In this document: piece by piece, positions 39,402-49,900 of the stretch
How positions within the stretch are numbered: the first letter of the stretch is position 1
How the letters are laid out: every line of letters begins with the position of its first letter
Source: an uncultured Lysobacteraceae bacterium
GTDB taxonomy: Bacteria > Pseudomonadota > Gammaproteobacteria > Xanthomonadales > Xanthomonadaceae
Assembly: GCA_902825775.1 (NCBI GenBank)
Contig: CADECF010000003.1
Location: 111,800-175,799, forward strand
Reading direction: 5' to 3'
Length of the DNA: 64,000 nucleotides
Notes under the pieces: generated by a model
What the model was told of the DNA's origin: nothing
Seen by the model: the letters and a program-made list of their open reading frames with translations, nothing else
The model's database searches: none
Program-made: the position numbers and the translations under genes

Positions 39402-42233
39402 ATGAACCATAAGCAAAAGAAGCCACGCCAGTTGAACCGCAAGCTGCTCAGTTGTGCGCTAGTGAGCTGCTTGTTGATGAGCGCGCCGGTGGTATTCGCG
39501 CAGAACACCACGGCCAGCATCCGCGGCAAGGTCGGCGCGAATGCGCAGATCACCGCGACCAACACGGCCAACGGTGCGGTGCGCCGCGTCAACGCCGACG
39601 CCAACGGCAATTACGCGTTGGTGGGTTTGACGCCGGGCACGTACCGGATCGATGCCAATGCGAGTGGCGCGAGCACTTCCAAGGTGGTCAGCGTGCAGGT
39701 CGGCCAGGCGGCCACCCTGAACCTCACCGCTGCGGCCGCGGCGCCGGCGCCCACGGGCGATGCGACCAACCTCGACACCGTCACGGTGGTCGGTACGCCG
39801 CTGATCGAAACCAAGACCTCGGAAATCGCCACCAACGTGACCCAGCGCCAGATCCAGACGCTGCCGCAGAACAACCGCAACTTCCTCAATTTCGCCGCGC
39901 TCGCGCCGGGCGTCACCATCACCAATACCGATACGTCCAAGTCCTTCAGCTCCGCCGGCCAGCCGTCCAACCAGGTCAACGTATTCATCGACGGCACCAG
40001 CCAGAAGAACAATGTGCTGCAGGGCGGCTTGGTCGGCCAGGACGCCAGCAAGGGCAACCCCTTCTCCCAGGAAGCGGTGCAGGAATTCCGCGTGCTGACC
40101 CAGAACTTCAAGGCCGAGTACGAGCAGGCCGGCACTGCGGTCATCACCGCCATCACCAAGTCCGGCACCAACGAATTCCACGGCTCTATCTATGGTTTCT
40201 ACCAGGACAAGAGCATGGTGGAGAAAGACTATTTCGAAAAGCGCGACGACAAGGAGAAGGCCGACTACGAGCGCAAGCAATACGGCGCGACGCTCGGTGG
40301 CCCGATCATCAAGGACAAGTTGCACTTCTTCGTAAGCTACGAAGGCAACCGCGAAGACGCCAATGCGCGCGTCACGATCAACGACCCGACCTTCAGCAGC
40401 TTGAACGGCACTTTCGCGCGCCCGTTCGAGCAGGACGTGTTCTTCGGCAAGTTGAGCTGGATCGCGACCGAAAACGACGACGTCGACCTCACCTTCACCC
40501 GGCGCCGCGATACCGAAACGATCGGCTTCGGCGGCACCACCGCGTTCGACGCGCGCCAGAACCGCGACAACGACGTCGACGACCAGCAGATCAAGTGGAA
40601 GCATTACGGCGACGGTTGGCTGAACGAGCTGACGGTGAGCCACGGCGAGTACCAATGGAGCCCCAATTCGGCCAACCCCAACGTCGTCGCCCAGGACTTC
40701 CAGGGTTGCTGCCGCGTCGGCGGCGCCAATCTGCTGCAACGCAAGGGCCAGGAGCATTACACGCTGCGAAACGACTTCACCCTCAGCGATATCGACTGGC
40801 ACGGCACGCACGTCATCAAGATGGGCTTGAAGTACGCCATGTACGAGATGAATCTGCTGGAGCAGAACAACGCCAATCCGATCTACGTCTACAACCGCGA
40901 TCGTCCGGGCGGTTTCGACAGCCCGTTCCAAGCGCGGTATTCGCCGATCGGCAAGCGCGCCAACATCGACAACGACCAGATCGGCCTGTACATCCAGGAC
41001 GACTGGGACATCACCGACCGGCTGCAACTCAATCTGGGCCTGCGTTGGGACTACGAGACCGATCCGTACAACAAGAACTACGTGACGCCCCAGACCCACA
41101 TCGACGTGATCAACGCGCTGGGCTTGTCGCACGATTACATCTCCACCGGCAGCAACCGCGAGCCGGACAAGGACATGTTCCAGCCGCGCTTGGGCTTCTC
41201 GTACGATTTCAGCGCCGACAACGACCAGTCCTGGGTCCTGTTCGGCGGCGCCGGCCGTTACTACGACCGCACGCCTCTGGACAACGCCATCCAGGAGGAG
41301 TTCCACTCGGTATTCCCGGATTACACGATCTGGTTCTCGCCCGATGGTTCGCCGGTGGACGGCAACCCGGCCGTGGTGTGGGATCCGAAGTACCTCAACG
41401 TCAACGAGTTGCAGGCGCTCATCTCCGGCCCCGGCAATTTCAGTTCGGAAATCGATCTGCTCAACAACAAGACCAAATCGCCGTACAGCGACCAATACAG
41501 CCTGGGCGTGCGCCGCGTGATGGGCGAGTGGAACGCGTCGGTCACGCTGAGCCATGTGCTCGGCAGGGACCAGTTCACCTGGGTCTGGGGCAATCGCCTG
41601 CCGAACGGCAACTTCATCAGCCCGCTGCCGAACAATCTGGGCCCTGTGCTGGTGAATTCCACCAAGGACTACGAGTCCACCGGTATCTTCTTCACCCTCG
41701 ATAAGCCGTACACCGAAGCCTCCGGCTGGGGCGCCGGCTTGTCGTATACGTTCATGGATGCGAGCAAGGAAGGCGGCGACGCATATTCGCTCGATTACGT
41801 ATCGCCGGGCCTGTACCCGGAGAACCATGTCGGTGCGCACAACCAGCTGGTGGTCAACGCATCGGTGCGGTTGCCCTGGGACATCCTGCTCACCGGCCTG
41901 GGTACCTTCAACGACGGCACGCCGTACGACGTGTTCTACACCTTCGACTACAACGGCGGACCGAGCGGACCGAGCAACACGACCGGCATCCATTTGGGCG
42001 GCGGCCGCAAGGCGCCGTACAAGCAGGTCGACCTGTCGCTGAGCAAGGACTTCAAGTTCGGCGCGAGCCAAGTCCTGCAGATCCGCCTGGACGGCTTCAA
42101 CGTCTTCAACTCGAACAACTTCGATTGCTACGAAGGCTTCTATCAGAACGAAAAGTTCGGCGTGCCCAGCTGCACGCTGCCGCAATCCCGCAGTGCCCGC
42201 AGCTTCCAGGTCGGGGCCAGGTATTCGTTCTAA
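39402..42233 (+). CDS. Oar-like TonB-dependent receptor
   Basis: 943 residues. Signal peptide (LLSCALVSCLLMSAPVVFA) then an N-terminal carboxypeptidase-regulatory-like beta-sandwich (about 35-110, IRGKVGANAQITATNTANG; GNYALVGLTPGTYRID). The plug begins 'LDTVTVVGTPLIE' (TonB-box-like) with QNNRNFLNFAALAPGV, and the barrel ends VGARYSF with the terminal aromatic. Such receptors import large oligosaccharides across the outer membrane using TonB energy. GGGAGGGGACG precedes the ATG. Next to a LacI regulator and an extracellular glucanase, it probably takes up beta-glucan fragments. Confidence 0.9.
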   Translation: MNHKQKKPRQLNRKLLSCALVSCLLMSAPVVFAQNTTASIRGKVGANAQITATNTANGAVRRVNADANGNYALVGLTPGTYRIDANASGASTSKVVSVQVGQAATLNLTAAAAAPAPTGDATNLDTVTVVGTPLIETKTSEIATNVTQRQIQTLPQNNRNFLNFAALAPGVTITNTDTSKSFSSAGQPSNQVNVFIDGTSQKNNVLQGGLVGQDASKGNPFSQEAVQEFRVLTQNFKAEYEQAGTAVITAITKSGTNEFHGSIYGFYQDKSMVEKDYFEKRDDKEKADYERKQYGATLGGPIIKDKLHFFVSYEGNREDANARVTINDPTFSSLNGTFARPFEQDVFFGKLSWIATENDDVDLTFTRRRDTETIGFGGTTAFDARQNRDNDVDDQQIKWKHYGDGWLNELTVSHGEYQWSPNSANPNVVAQDFQGCCRVGGANLLQRKGQEHYTLRNDFTLSDIDWHGTHVIKMGLKYAMYEMNLLEQNNANPIYVYNRDRPGGFDSPFQARYSPIGKRANIDNDQIGLYIQDDWDITDRLQLNLGLRWDYETDPYNKNYVTPQTHIDVINALGLSHDYISTGSNREPDKDMFQPRLGFSYDFSADNDQSWVLFGGAGRYYDRTPLDNAIQEEFHSVFPDYTIWFSPDGSPVDGNPAVVWDPKYLNVNELQALISGPGNFSSEIDLLNNKTKSPYSDQYSLGVRRVMGEWNASVTLSHVLGRDQFTWVWGNRLPNGNFISPLPNNLGPVLVNSTKDYESTGIFFTLDKPYTEASGWGAGLSYTFMDASKEGGDAYSLDYVSPGLYPENHVGAHNQLVVNASVRLPWDILLTGLGTFNDGTPYDVFYTFDYNGGPSGPSNTTGIHLGGGRKAPYKQVDLSLSKDFKFGASQVLQIRLDGFNVFNSNNFDCYEGFYQNEKFGVPSCTLPQSRSARSFQVGARYSF

Positions 42234-42248
42234 GCGGCACCCAAGCAC

Positions 42249-42285
42249 GCGTCGGTTCTCCAGGGACGGAGAACCGGCGTTTTTT
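42249..42285 (+). terminator. Intrinsic terminator after the receptor gene
   Basis: GCGTCGGTTCTCC-AGGGAC-GGAGAACCGGCG with one G-T pair, followed by six T. It suggests the glucanase and transporter genes can be transcribed at a different level from the receptor. Confidence 0.85.
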
Positions 42286-42308
42286 AAACGAAGAGGCGCT
42301 ACACGTTA

Positions 42309-43934
42309 ATGCGATTGCGAGCCACACACGTCCGAACGATCTTCGCCGTCTTGTTGGCGGCTTCCATGCTGGCCGGTTGCGGGCCGCAGGAACAACCCAA
42401 GCCCGATGCGCAGGCGCCCAAGCCAGGCCCGATCACGCAGACGCCTCCGTCAGCGCCGGTCAAGCCGGGGCCGCCCGAACTGCCGCCGTTGTTCCGCGAC
42501 ATCGAGCGCAAGACGTTCCAGTTCTTCTGGGACACCACCAACGAATTGAACGGGCTCACGCCCGACCGTTTCCCGTCGCGGCCGTTCGCCAGCATCGCCT
42601 CGGTGGGCTTCGCCCTGACCGCGTACCCGATCGGCGTCGAGAACGGCTGGGTCAGCCGCCGGCAGGCGGTCGACCGCACCCTCGTCACGCTGAAATTCTT
42701 CCGCGACGCGCCGCAAGGCCCGCAGCGCACCGGCCGCACCGGTTATCACGGTTTCTACTACCACTTCCTCGACATGCAGAGTGGCCATCGCTACGAGCCG
42801 TGGGTCGAGCTATCCAGCATCGACACGGCGCTGTTGATGAGCGGTGTGCTGTTCGCGCAGAGCTATTACGATCGCGACGATCCGCGCGAGAAGGAGATCC
42901 GCGACCTGGCGGAGGAGTTGTACCGGCGCGTCGACTGGGCCTGGTTGCAGCAGCGCAAACCGCTGATCTCGATGGGCTGGTATCCGGAAAGCGGCTTCAT
43001 CCAGCACGACTGGAGCGGCTACAACGAGGCGATGATGCTGTACATCCTGGCGATGGCCTCGCCGACGCACCCGGTCGGCCCGGACGCGTGGCCGGTATGG
43101 ACGCGGACCTACGACCTGAGCTGGGGCGTTTTCGAGGGACAGGAATATCTTAGCGGCGCGCCGCAGTTCTGGCACCACTACGCTCATGTTTGGATCGACT
43201 TCCGCGGCATCCGCGACGATTACATGCGCAATCGCGGCATTGATTATTTCGAGAATAGCCGGCGCGCGACCTACGCGCAGCGCGCGTACGCGATCGAGAA
43301 CCCCATGAAGTGGAAGGAATACGGCGAGAACGTTTGGGGCCTGACCGCGAGCGACGGGCCGCAGCGCACCACTCAGTATTATCAGGGCCAGCAACGCGAG
43401 TTCCGCCACTACAGCGCGCGCGGCGCCGGCCTGCGGGACGATTTCGACGACGGCACGCTCGCTCCGACCGCCGTGGTGGCATCGTTGCCGTTCGCACCGG
43501 AGATCGTGATCCCGGCGACGCAGGCGTTGCACGAGCGCTACGGCGAGTACCTGTATTCCAGCTACGGTTTCCTCGACTCGTTCAACCCCAGCTTCGATTA
43601 CGACATTCCGTTGAAGACGGGGCGGTTGGTGCAGGACAAGGGCTGGGTGGCGAGCGATTACATCGGCATCGATCAGGGGCCGATCCTGGCGATGATCGCC
43701 AACTACCGCAACGAGTTCGTCTGGAAGGTGATGAAGCGCAATCCGCACGTCCGCAGGGGTCTGGAACTGGCCGGATTCCAAGGCGGTTGGCTGACGCCGC
43801 AGGGCGAGCAGCCGCAGGTTTCGCCGCCGGATCCCAAAGCGGCGGCGGCGCGGGCGGTCGGCGTAGCTGAATCGCGCGCTGCCAATGCGCAATCGCCGCC
43901 GCCGGAGGCGCCGCGCCCGGCGCCTCCGCAATAA
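42309..43934 (+). CDS. Lipoprotein glycoamylase-like hydrolase, GH144-like (beta-1,2-glucanase candidate)
   Basis: 541 residues. Lipobox LAASMLAGC with Cys24, Pro-rich linker (about 30-58), then the glycoamylase (PF10091) six-hairpin fold: 'IERKTFQFFWDTTNELNGLTPDRFPS', 'GYHGFYYHFLDMQSG', 'ELSSIDTALLMSGVLFAQSYY', 'YNEAMMLYILAMASPTHP', 'WGLTASDGP' and 'YGFLDSFNP ... YIGIDQGPILAMIANYR'. Characterised relatives in GH144 are endo-beta-1,2-glucanases. It would be anchored in the outer membrane or periplasm and feed the ABC importer downstream. The C-terminal 45 residues are Pro/Ala-rich. Confidence 0.85.
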   Translation: MRLRATHVRTIFAVLLAASMLAGCGPQEQPKPDAQAPKPGPITQTPPSAPVKPGPPELPPLFRDIERKTFQFFWDTTNELNGLTPDRFPSRPFASIASVGFALTAYPIGVENGWVSRRQAVDRTLVTLKFFRDAPQGPQRTGRTGYHGFYYHFLDMQSGHRYEPWVELSSIDTALLMSGVLFAQSYYDRDDPREKEIRDLAEELYRRVDWAWLQQRKPLISMGWYPESGFIQHDWSGYNEAMMLYILAMASPTHPVGPDAWPVWTRTYDLSWGVFEGQEYLSGAPQFWHHYAHVWIDFRGIRDDYMRNRGIDYFENSRRATYAQRAYAIENPMKWKEYGENVWGLTASDGPQRTTQYYQGQQREFRHYSARGAGLRDDFDDGTLAPTAVVASLPFAPEIVIPATQALHERYGEYLYSSYGFLDSFNPSFDYDIPLKTGRLVQDKGWVASDYIGIDQGPILAMIANYRNEFVWKVMKRNPHVRRGLELAGFQGGWLTPQGEQPQVSPPDPKAAAARAVGVAESRAANAQSPPPEAPRPAPPQ

Positions 43935-43943
43935 ACTGGGCGG

Positions 43944-45227
43944 GTGCGCATCGCCAAGCCTCTGTCGATATTCGCCCTGGTCGCGTGGCTGCTGGCCGGC
44001 TGCGCGCGCGAACCCGAGGTCACCACGATCCGTTTCTGGGCGATGGGCCGCGAGGCGGAAGTCGTCGGCGAGCTGATCGAGGATTTCGAACGCGACAATC
44101 CGGATGTCCGCGTAGACCTGCAACAGATCCCGTGGACCGCAGCGCACGAAAAGCTGCTGACCGCATTCGCCGCCGACGGCCTGCCCGATATCTGCCAGCT
44201 GGGCAATACTTGGATCCCCGAATTCGCTGCGCTCGGCACGCTCGAGCCGATGCAGCCGTACGTCGATGCTTCGAAAGTCGTCGATCCGAAGGATTATTTC
44301 CCGGGCATCTGGGACACCAACGTCATCGACGGCCGCCTGCTCGGCGTGCCCTGGTATGTCGACACGCGTTTGGTCTTCTACCGCAAGGACATCCTGGCCA
44401 AGGCCGGTTTCGATCATCCGCCTGCGTCGTGGGAGGAATGGGATCGCGCGATGGCCGCGGTGAAGCGCGAAGTCGGCCCGCAGCGCTACGCATCGATGCT
44501 TCCGCTCAACGAGTTCGAACAGTTGTTATCGCTGGGGTTGCAGCAGGACGATCCGCTGCTGCGCGACGACGACGGCCGAGGCAATTTCCAAAGCCCGGGT
44601 TTCCGCCGCGCATTGGCGTTCTACGACAACATGTTCCAGCGCGACTGGGCGCCGCCGATGTCCGAGACGCAGATCTCGAACGTATGGGACGAGTTCTTCA
44701 AGGGCTTCTTCACTTTCTACGTGTCGGGCCCTTGGAATATCCGGGAGTTCAAAAAGCGCGTGCCGCCGGGCTTGGAAGACGCGTGGGGCACCGCTGCGCT
44801 GCCGGGGCCGAACGGGCCCGGCGCGGGCATCGCCGGCGGCACCAGTCTCGTGCTGTTCCGTTCTTCGCCGCGCAAGGCCGCTTCATGGAGATTGGTCGAA
44901 TTCCTGTCGCGGCCGGACATACAACAGCGTTTCCATGCCGCGATCGGCGATCTGCCGCCGCGCCGCAGTACCTGGGAATATCCGCAGTTGAAGAACGATC
45001 CGTACGCGAAGGCGTTCCGCGACCAGCTCGAGCGCGTCAAGCCCACGCCCAAGGTGCTGGAGTGGGAGCGCATCGTGCAGGAGATGCGCCTGGCCAGCGA
45101 ACGCGTGGTGCGCGGCGGCGAAAGCCAGGACGACGCGTTACGCGACCTGGACAAGCGCGTGGACGAGATCCTGGAAAAACGGCGCTGGATGCGCGATCGC
45201 GACCGCCGCGCGGCAGGTGCGCCATGA
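43944..45227 (+). CDS. Sugar ABC transporter substrate-binding lipoprotein
   Basis: 427 residues starting with GTG. Lipobox WLLAGC (Cys20), then a family 1 solute-binding fold: 'TTIRFWAMGREAEVVGELIEDFERDNPDVRVDLQQIPW', 'LPDICQLGNTWIPEFAALGTLEPM' and 'GVPWYVDTRLVFYRKDILAKAGF'. It delivers oligosaccharides to the two permeases that follow; the stop overlaps the next ATG (ATGA at 45224-45227). Substrate is inferred from context to be beta-glucan fragments. Confidence 0.92.
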   Translation: MRIAKPLSIFALVAWLLAGCAREPEVTTIRFWAMGREAEVVGELIEDFERDNPDVRVDLQQIPWTAAHEKLLTAFAADGLPDICQLGNTWIPEFAALGTLEPMQPYVDASKVVDPKDYFPGIWDTNVIDGRLLGVPWYVDTRLVFYRKDILAKAGFDHPPASWEEWDRAMAAVKREVGPQRYASMLPLNEFEQLLSLGLQQDDPLLRDDDGRGNFQSPGFRRALAFYDNMFQRDWAPPMSETQISNVWDEFFKGFFTFYVSGPWNIREFKKRVPPGLEDAWGTAALPGPNGPGAGIAGGTSLVLFRSSPRKAASWRLVEFLSRPDIQQRFHAAIGDLPPRRSTWEYPQLKNDPYAKAFRDQLERVKPTPKVLEWERIVQEMRLASERVVRGGESQDDALRDLDKRVDEILEKRRWMRDRDRRAAGAP

Positions 45228-46105
45228 ATAAGGCCTCGCTCGCCGGCTGGATGTTCGCGGCGCCCGCGCTGATCGTGATCGGCGTGTTCTTCGGTCTGCC
45301 GGTGCTGGCGGCGCTGGGCTTGAGCCTGACCGATTTCGATCTGTACGCGCTGGCCGACATGAATAACCTGCGTTTCGTCGGCGCAGGCAATTATCTGGAA
45401 TTGCTGCGCACGCCGATGTTCTGGAAGTCGCTCGGCAATACCACTTACTTCGTGGCGGTCGGCGTGCCTCTGTCGATCGGCGTATCACTGGGTGCGGCGA
45501 TACTGCTCAACGCGCCGGTGGCGCGTTTCAAGGCGTTGTTCCGCACAGCCTTGTTCGCGCCGGTGGTGACCACGCTGGTGGCGGTGGCGGTGATCTGGCG
45601 TTATCTCTTCCACACCAGCTACGGCCTGGTGAACTGGGTGCTGGGGCATTTCGGCATCGCGCCGGTCGATTGGCTCGGCGACCCGACCTGGGCGATGCCC
45701 ACGATCATGCTGCTCGCGGTGTGGAAGAACTTCGGCTACAACATGGTGATCTTCCTGGCCGGTTTGCAGTCGATTCCTCAGGATCTGTACGAGGCGGCGC
45801 GGATCGACGGCGCATCGAAGTGGCGGCAGTTCCTGCACATCACGCTGCCGATGCTCGGCCCGGTGCTGCTGGTAGTGGGCGTGATCACCATTTCCGGCTA
45901 TTTCCAGCTGTTCGCCGAACCTTACGTGATGACCCGCGGCGATCCGCTGCAGAGCACCGTCAGCGTGCTGTACTACATGTTCGAGGAAGGATTCCGCTGG
46001 TGGAATCTGGGCCGCGCTTCGGCGGTGGCGTTCCTGCTGTTCCTGATCATCCTGGCGGTGACCACGCTGCTGCTGCGCTTCGGGCGTAGGAAGGAGCTGG
46101 TATGA
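45224..46105 (+). CDS. Sugar ABC transporter permease (MalF/UgpA type)
   Basis: 293 residues, six membrane helices, starting 'LAGWMFAAPALIVIGVFFGLPVLAAL'. The EAA loop EAARIDGASKWRQFLHITLPML (about 192-213) contacts the ATPase. It overlaps both neighbours by four bases. Forms a heterodimer with 46102-46938. Confidence 0.93.
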   Translation: MNKASLAGWMFAAPALIVIGVFFGLPVLAALGLSLTDFDLYALADMNNLRFVGAGNYLELLRTPMFWKSLGNTTYFVAVGVPLSIGVSLGAAILLNAPVARFKALFRTALFAPVVTTLVAVAVIWRYLFHTSYGLVNWVLGHFGIAPVDWLGDPTWAMPTIMLLAVWKNFGYNMVIFLAGLQSIPQDLYEAARIDGASKWRQFLHITLPMLGPVLLVVGVITISGYFQLFAEPYVMTRGDPLQSTVSVLYYMFEEGFRWWNLGRASAVAFLLFLIILAVTTLLLRFGRRKELV

Positions 46106-46938
46106 GCCGCCAGGTCGGCGAGTCCCGCTTGAGCGCGTTCGCGGTCAACGCCGCGCTGCTGTTGCTGGCGGCGATCAGCCTGGCGCCGCTGGCGTGGATG
46201 GTGTCGGTGTCGTTCATGCCGATCGGCGAGGCCAGCCATTTCCCGCCGCCGTTGCTGCCGTCGTCGGCGACGCTGGTCAACTACCACCAGTTGTTCGAAC
46301 GCACCGGCATGGCGCGCAATTTCGCCAACAGCTTGCTGGTGTCGGTGGCCATCACCGGACTCTCGCTGCTGGTCAACACGATGGCCGGCTACGCCTTCGC
46401 CAAGCTGCGTTTCGCCGGTCGCGAGCGCATTTTCCAGCTGTTGCTGGCAGCGCTGGTGATCCCGGCGCAGGTGGCGATGCTGCCGCTGTTCCTGATGATG
46501 AAGCAGCTGCATCTGGTCAATAACTACGGCGGCGTGATCGTGCCGGCGTTGGCGACGGTCTTCGGCATCTTCCTCGTGCGCCAGTACGCGAGGTCGATCC
46601 CCGACGAGCTGCTCGAAGCCGCGCGCATCGACGGCGCCAGCGAATTGCGCATCTTCTTCCAGATCGTGCTGCCGATGCTCAAGCCGGTGCTGGTGACGCT
46701 GTCGATCTTCACCTTCATGGCCGCCTGGAACGATTTCATGTGGCCGTTGATCGTACTGACCGACCAGGAGCACTACACGCTGCCGGTGGCGCTGGCCTCG
46801 CTGTCGCGCGAACACATTCAGGACGTGGAAATGATGATGGCCGGCGCGGTGATCACGGTGTTGCCGGTGCTGCTGCTGTTCCTGCTGTTGCAGCGCTACT
46901 ACATCCAAGGGTTGTTGTTGGGGAGCGTGAAGGGTTGA
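46102..46938 (+). CDS. Sugar ABC transporter permease (MalG/UgpE type)
   Basis: 278 residues, six membrane helices; EAA loop EAARIDGASELRIFFQIVLPML (about 173-194). AAGGAG precedes the ATG inside the end of the previous gene. Inner-membrane partner of 45224-46105. No ATPase gene follows; the likely one is at 58602-59687. The next gene's ATG shares one base with this stop. Confidence 0.93.
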   Translation: MSRQVGESRLSAFAVNAALLLLAAISLAPLAWMVSVSFMPIGEASHFPPPLLPSSATLVNYHQLFERTGMARNFANSLLVSVAITGLSLLVNTMAGYAFAKLRFAGRERIFQLLLAALVIPAQVAMLPLFLMMKQLHLVNNYGGVIVPALATVFGIFLVRQYARSIPDELLEAARIDGASELRIFFQIVLPMLKPVLVTLSIFTFMAAWNDFMWPLIVLTDQEHYTLPVALASLSREHIQDVEMMMAGAVITVLPVLLLFLLLQRYYIQGLLLGSVKG

Positions 46939-49900
46939 TGGCTAGGAAAAGTCGAAAGCAAATCCCCCCCAGCTCCCCTTTTTCAAAGGGGGGAACAGCC
47001 GATGGCAACGGAAATATGCATCGCTTTTCTCCCCCCTTTGAAAAAGGGGGGCTGGGGGGGATTTGCTTTTGCTTGGCGTTGCTTCATGCGTCGTCGACCC
47101 ACGCCCAGCAAGGCACCCGTCCGATCGATGCGTTCGAAAACCCGTCCGATTGGAAAGTCGTCGTCTCCAACCAGGTCGCCGGAAAATTGAGACAGGTGCA
47201 AGGCGTCGACGGCAAGGCCCTATGCCTCGACTACGACTTCAACGGCGTCTCGGGCTACGCCGGCATCCAGCGCGATATAGCGATCGACTATCCGCAGAAC
47301 TACCAGTTCACGTTCCAGCTGCGCGGCGATTCGCCGAAGAACGACCTCCAGTTCAAGCTGATCGACGCCAGCGGCGACAACGTATGGTGGGTCAACCGCC
47401 CCAAGTACGACTATCCGCGCGATTGGACGCCGGTGCGCTATAAAAAGCGGCATATCGACAAGGCCTGGGGTCCGGATCCGGATCGCGTCCTGCGCCGCAG
47501 CGCCAAGCTCGAATACACCATCTACAACAACGAAGGCGGCAAGGGGTCGGTGTGCTTCGACGAACTCGCGTTCGCGCCGTTGCCGCCCGAAGACGCATCG
47601 CCGCTGAGGGCGACCGCGACTGCCACCAGCGCCAATGCCGGCGCTGTCGCAGGCAGGGCGGTGGACGGCGATCCCGGCACCGCCTGGTTCGCCGATATCG
47701 GGGCGGAACCGGGTCCGCAGCTCACGCTAGACCTGGGTAAGCCGCGCGAGTTCGGCGGGCTTGCGCTGCAATGGGACTCGCGCGAATACGCCTCCGATTA
47801 CCTGGTGCAGTTGTCCGACGACGGCCGACATTGGCGCGATGTCCGCACTGTGGTCGGCGGCAACGGAGGCACCGATTATCTTGCGCTGCCGGAATCGGAA
47901 GCCCGCTACATCAAACTTCTGGTCGGCGACGGCCCGCAGAATTCGTTCGGTTTGTCCGAAGCGACGGTGCAGCCATTGGCATTCGCCGCGACGCCCAACG
48001 ATTTCGTCCGCTCGGTAGCCAAGGACTCGCCGCGCGGCTGGTATCCGCGCGGTTTCGTCGGCGAGCAGCCGTACTGGACGATCGTCGGTATCGATGGGGG
48101 AGAGGAACAAGGCTTGATCGGCGAAGACGGCGCGATCGAAGTGGCGCGAGGCGGTTTCAGCATCGAACCTTTCGTAGTCGTCGATGGCGGAGTGGTGACT
48201 TGGGCCGACGCCGCACCGGTGCAATCGTTGCAGGATGGTTATCTTCCGATCCCCAGCGTCGATTGGAAGCACGATCTTTTCGGGTTGAAGGTGACCGCAT
48301 TCGCGCAGGGCGAACGCAAGCATTCGCAATTGGTCGCGCGCTATCGGTTGACCAATTCCACGGATACTGTGCAGAACTACGTCCTGGCGCTTGCTGTGCA
48401 GCCGTTCCAGGTGAATCCGCCGACCCAGTTCCTCAACACGGTCGGCGGCGTCAGTGCGATCCACCAACTCTCGTTCGACGGCCGCACCGCGTCCGTAGCC
48501 GGTAAGCAGCGCGTATTCGCCGCCGAGCCGCCCGAAGGCAGTTTCGCCACGGCATTCGACGCCGGCATGGCGGTATCGCATCTCGACGGGGCCGTACCCA
48601 GCACGCGCAACGTCGAAGACACCACGGGGCTGGCCTCCGGCGCCATGCTGTATCGCATCGATCTGGCGCCGGGAGAATCGCGCGACGTAGATTTGATGGT
48701 TCCGATGACCGGCGACAGTGCGATCGCCGCCGGCCGTTGGGACGCCGAACGCCTGCAGCAAGCCATCGCCGCTGCCTGGCGCGACAAGCTGGATCGCGTG
48801 CACGTTTCAGTGCCCAAGCAAGGCCAAGCGCTGGTCGACACGCTGCGCACCGCGACCGCGCACATGCTGGTCTCGCGCATCGGCCCGCGTTTGCAGCCGG
48901 GCACGCGATCGTACGCGCGCAGCTGGATTCGCGACGGCGCGATGATTTCCGAAGGCCTGTTGCGCATGGGTCGGGAAGATGCGGTGAAGGATTACGTGGC
49001 CTGGTACGCGCCGTACCAATTCAAGGACGGCATGGTGCCGTGCTGCGTCGACCGACGCGGCAGCGATCCGGTGCCCGAGAACGACAGCCACGGCGAACTG
49101 ATCTTCAACATCGCCGAGCTCTACCGCTACAACGGCGATCGCGTCTTCCTCGCCAAGATGTGGCCGCATGTGCTGGGCGCTTTCCAATACATGGAGAAAC
49201 TTCGGCTGAGCGAGCGCACCGAAGCCAATCGGGCCAAGAACCCGGCCTTCTACGGCATGATGCCGGTGTCGATCAGCCACGAAGGCTATTCGGCCAAACC
49301 CGTGCATTCGTACTGGGATAATTTCTGGGCGTTACGCGGCTACAAGGATGCTGTGGACGTCGCCCAATGGCTCGGCAAGGAGGCCGAGGCCAAGCGATTC
49401 GCTCGATCGCGCGATCAATTCCGCGACGATCTGTACGCTTCGCTCGGCGCGACGGCCAAGAACCATAAGATCGATTATCTGGCCGGTTCGGCCGAGCTCG
49501 GCGATTTCGACGCGACTTCGACGACGATCGCGCTCGCGCCCGGCGGCGAGCAGGGCAGGTTGCCGAAAGATCTGCTCGACAATACGTTCCAGCGTTATTG
49601 GCGCGAATTCGAGCAACGCCGCGATGGCAAGCGCGAGTGGGAAGCGTACACGCCCTACGAATGGCGCAACGTGGCGGCCTTCGTGCGCCTGGGATGGCGC
49701 GAGCGCGCATGGAGCGCGATCGATTTCTTCTTCGCCGATCGCGAACCCGCAGCCTGGAACCAGTGGGCCGAAGTGGTCGCGCGCGAACGGCGCAAGCCGT
49801 TCTTCGTCGGCGATCTGCCGCATGCCTGGGTCGCATCGGATTTCGTGCGCTCGGCGCTGGACATGTTCGCCTATGTCCGCGAGATCGACGACAGTATCGT

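Noticed and set aside
39459-42248. 929-residue minus-strand open frame opposite the TonB receptor
   Set aside because: Shadow of the receptor gene in high-GC DNA; no signal peptide or domain, while the plus strand has complete receptor features.
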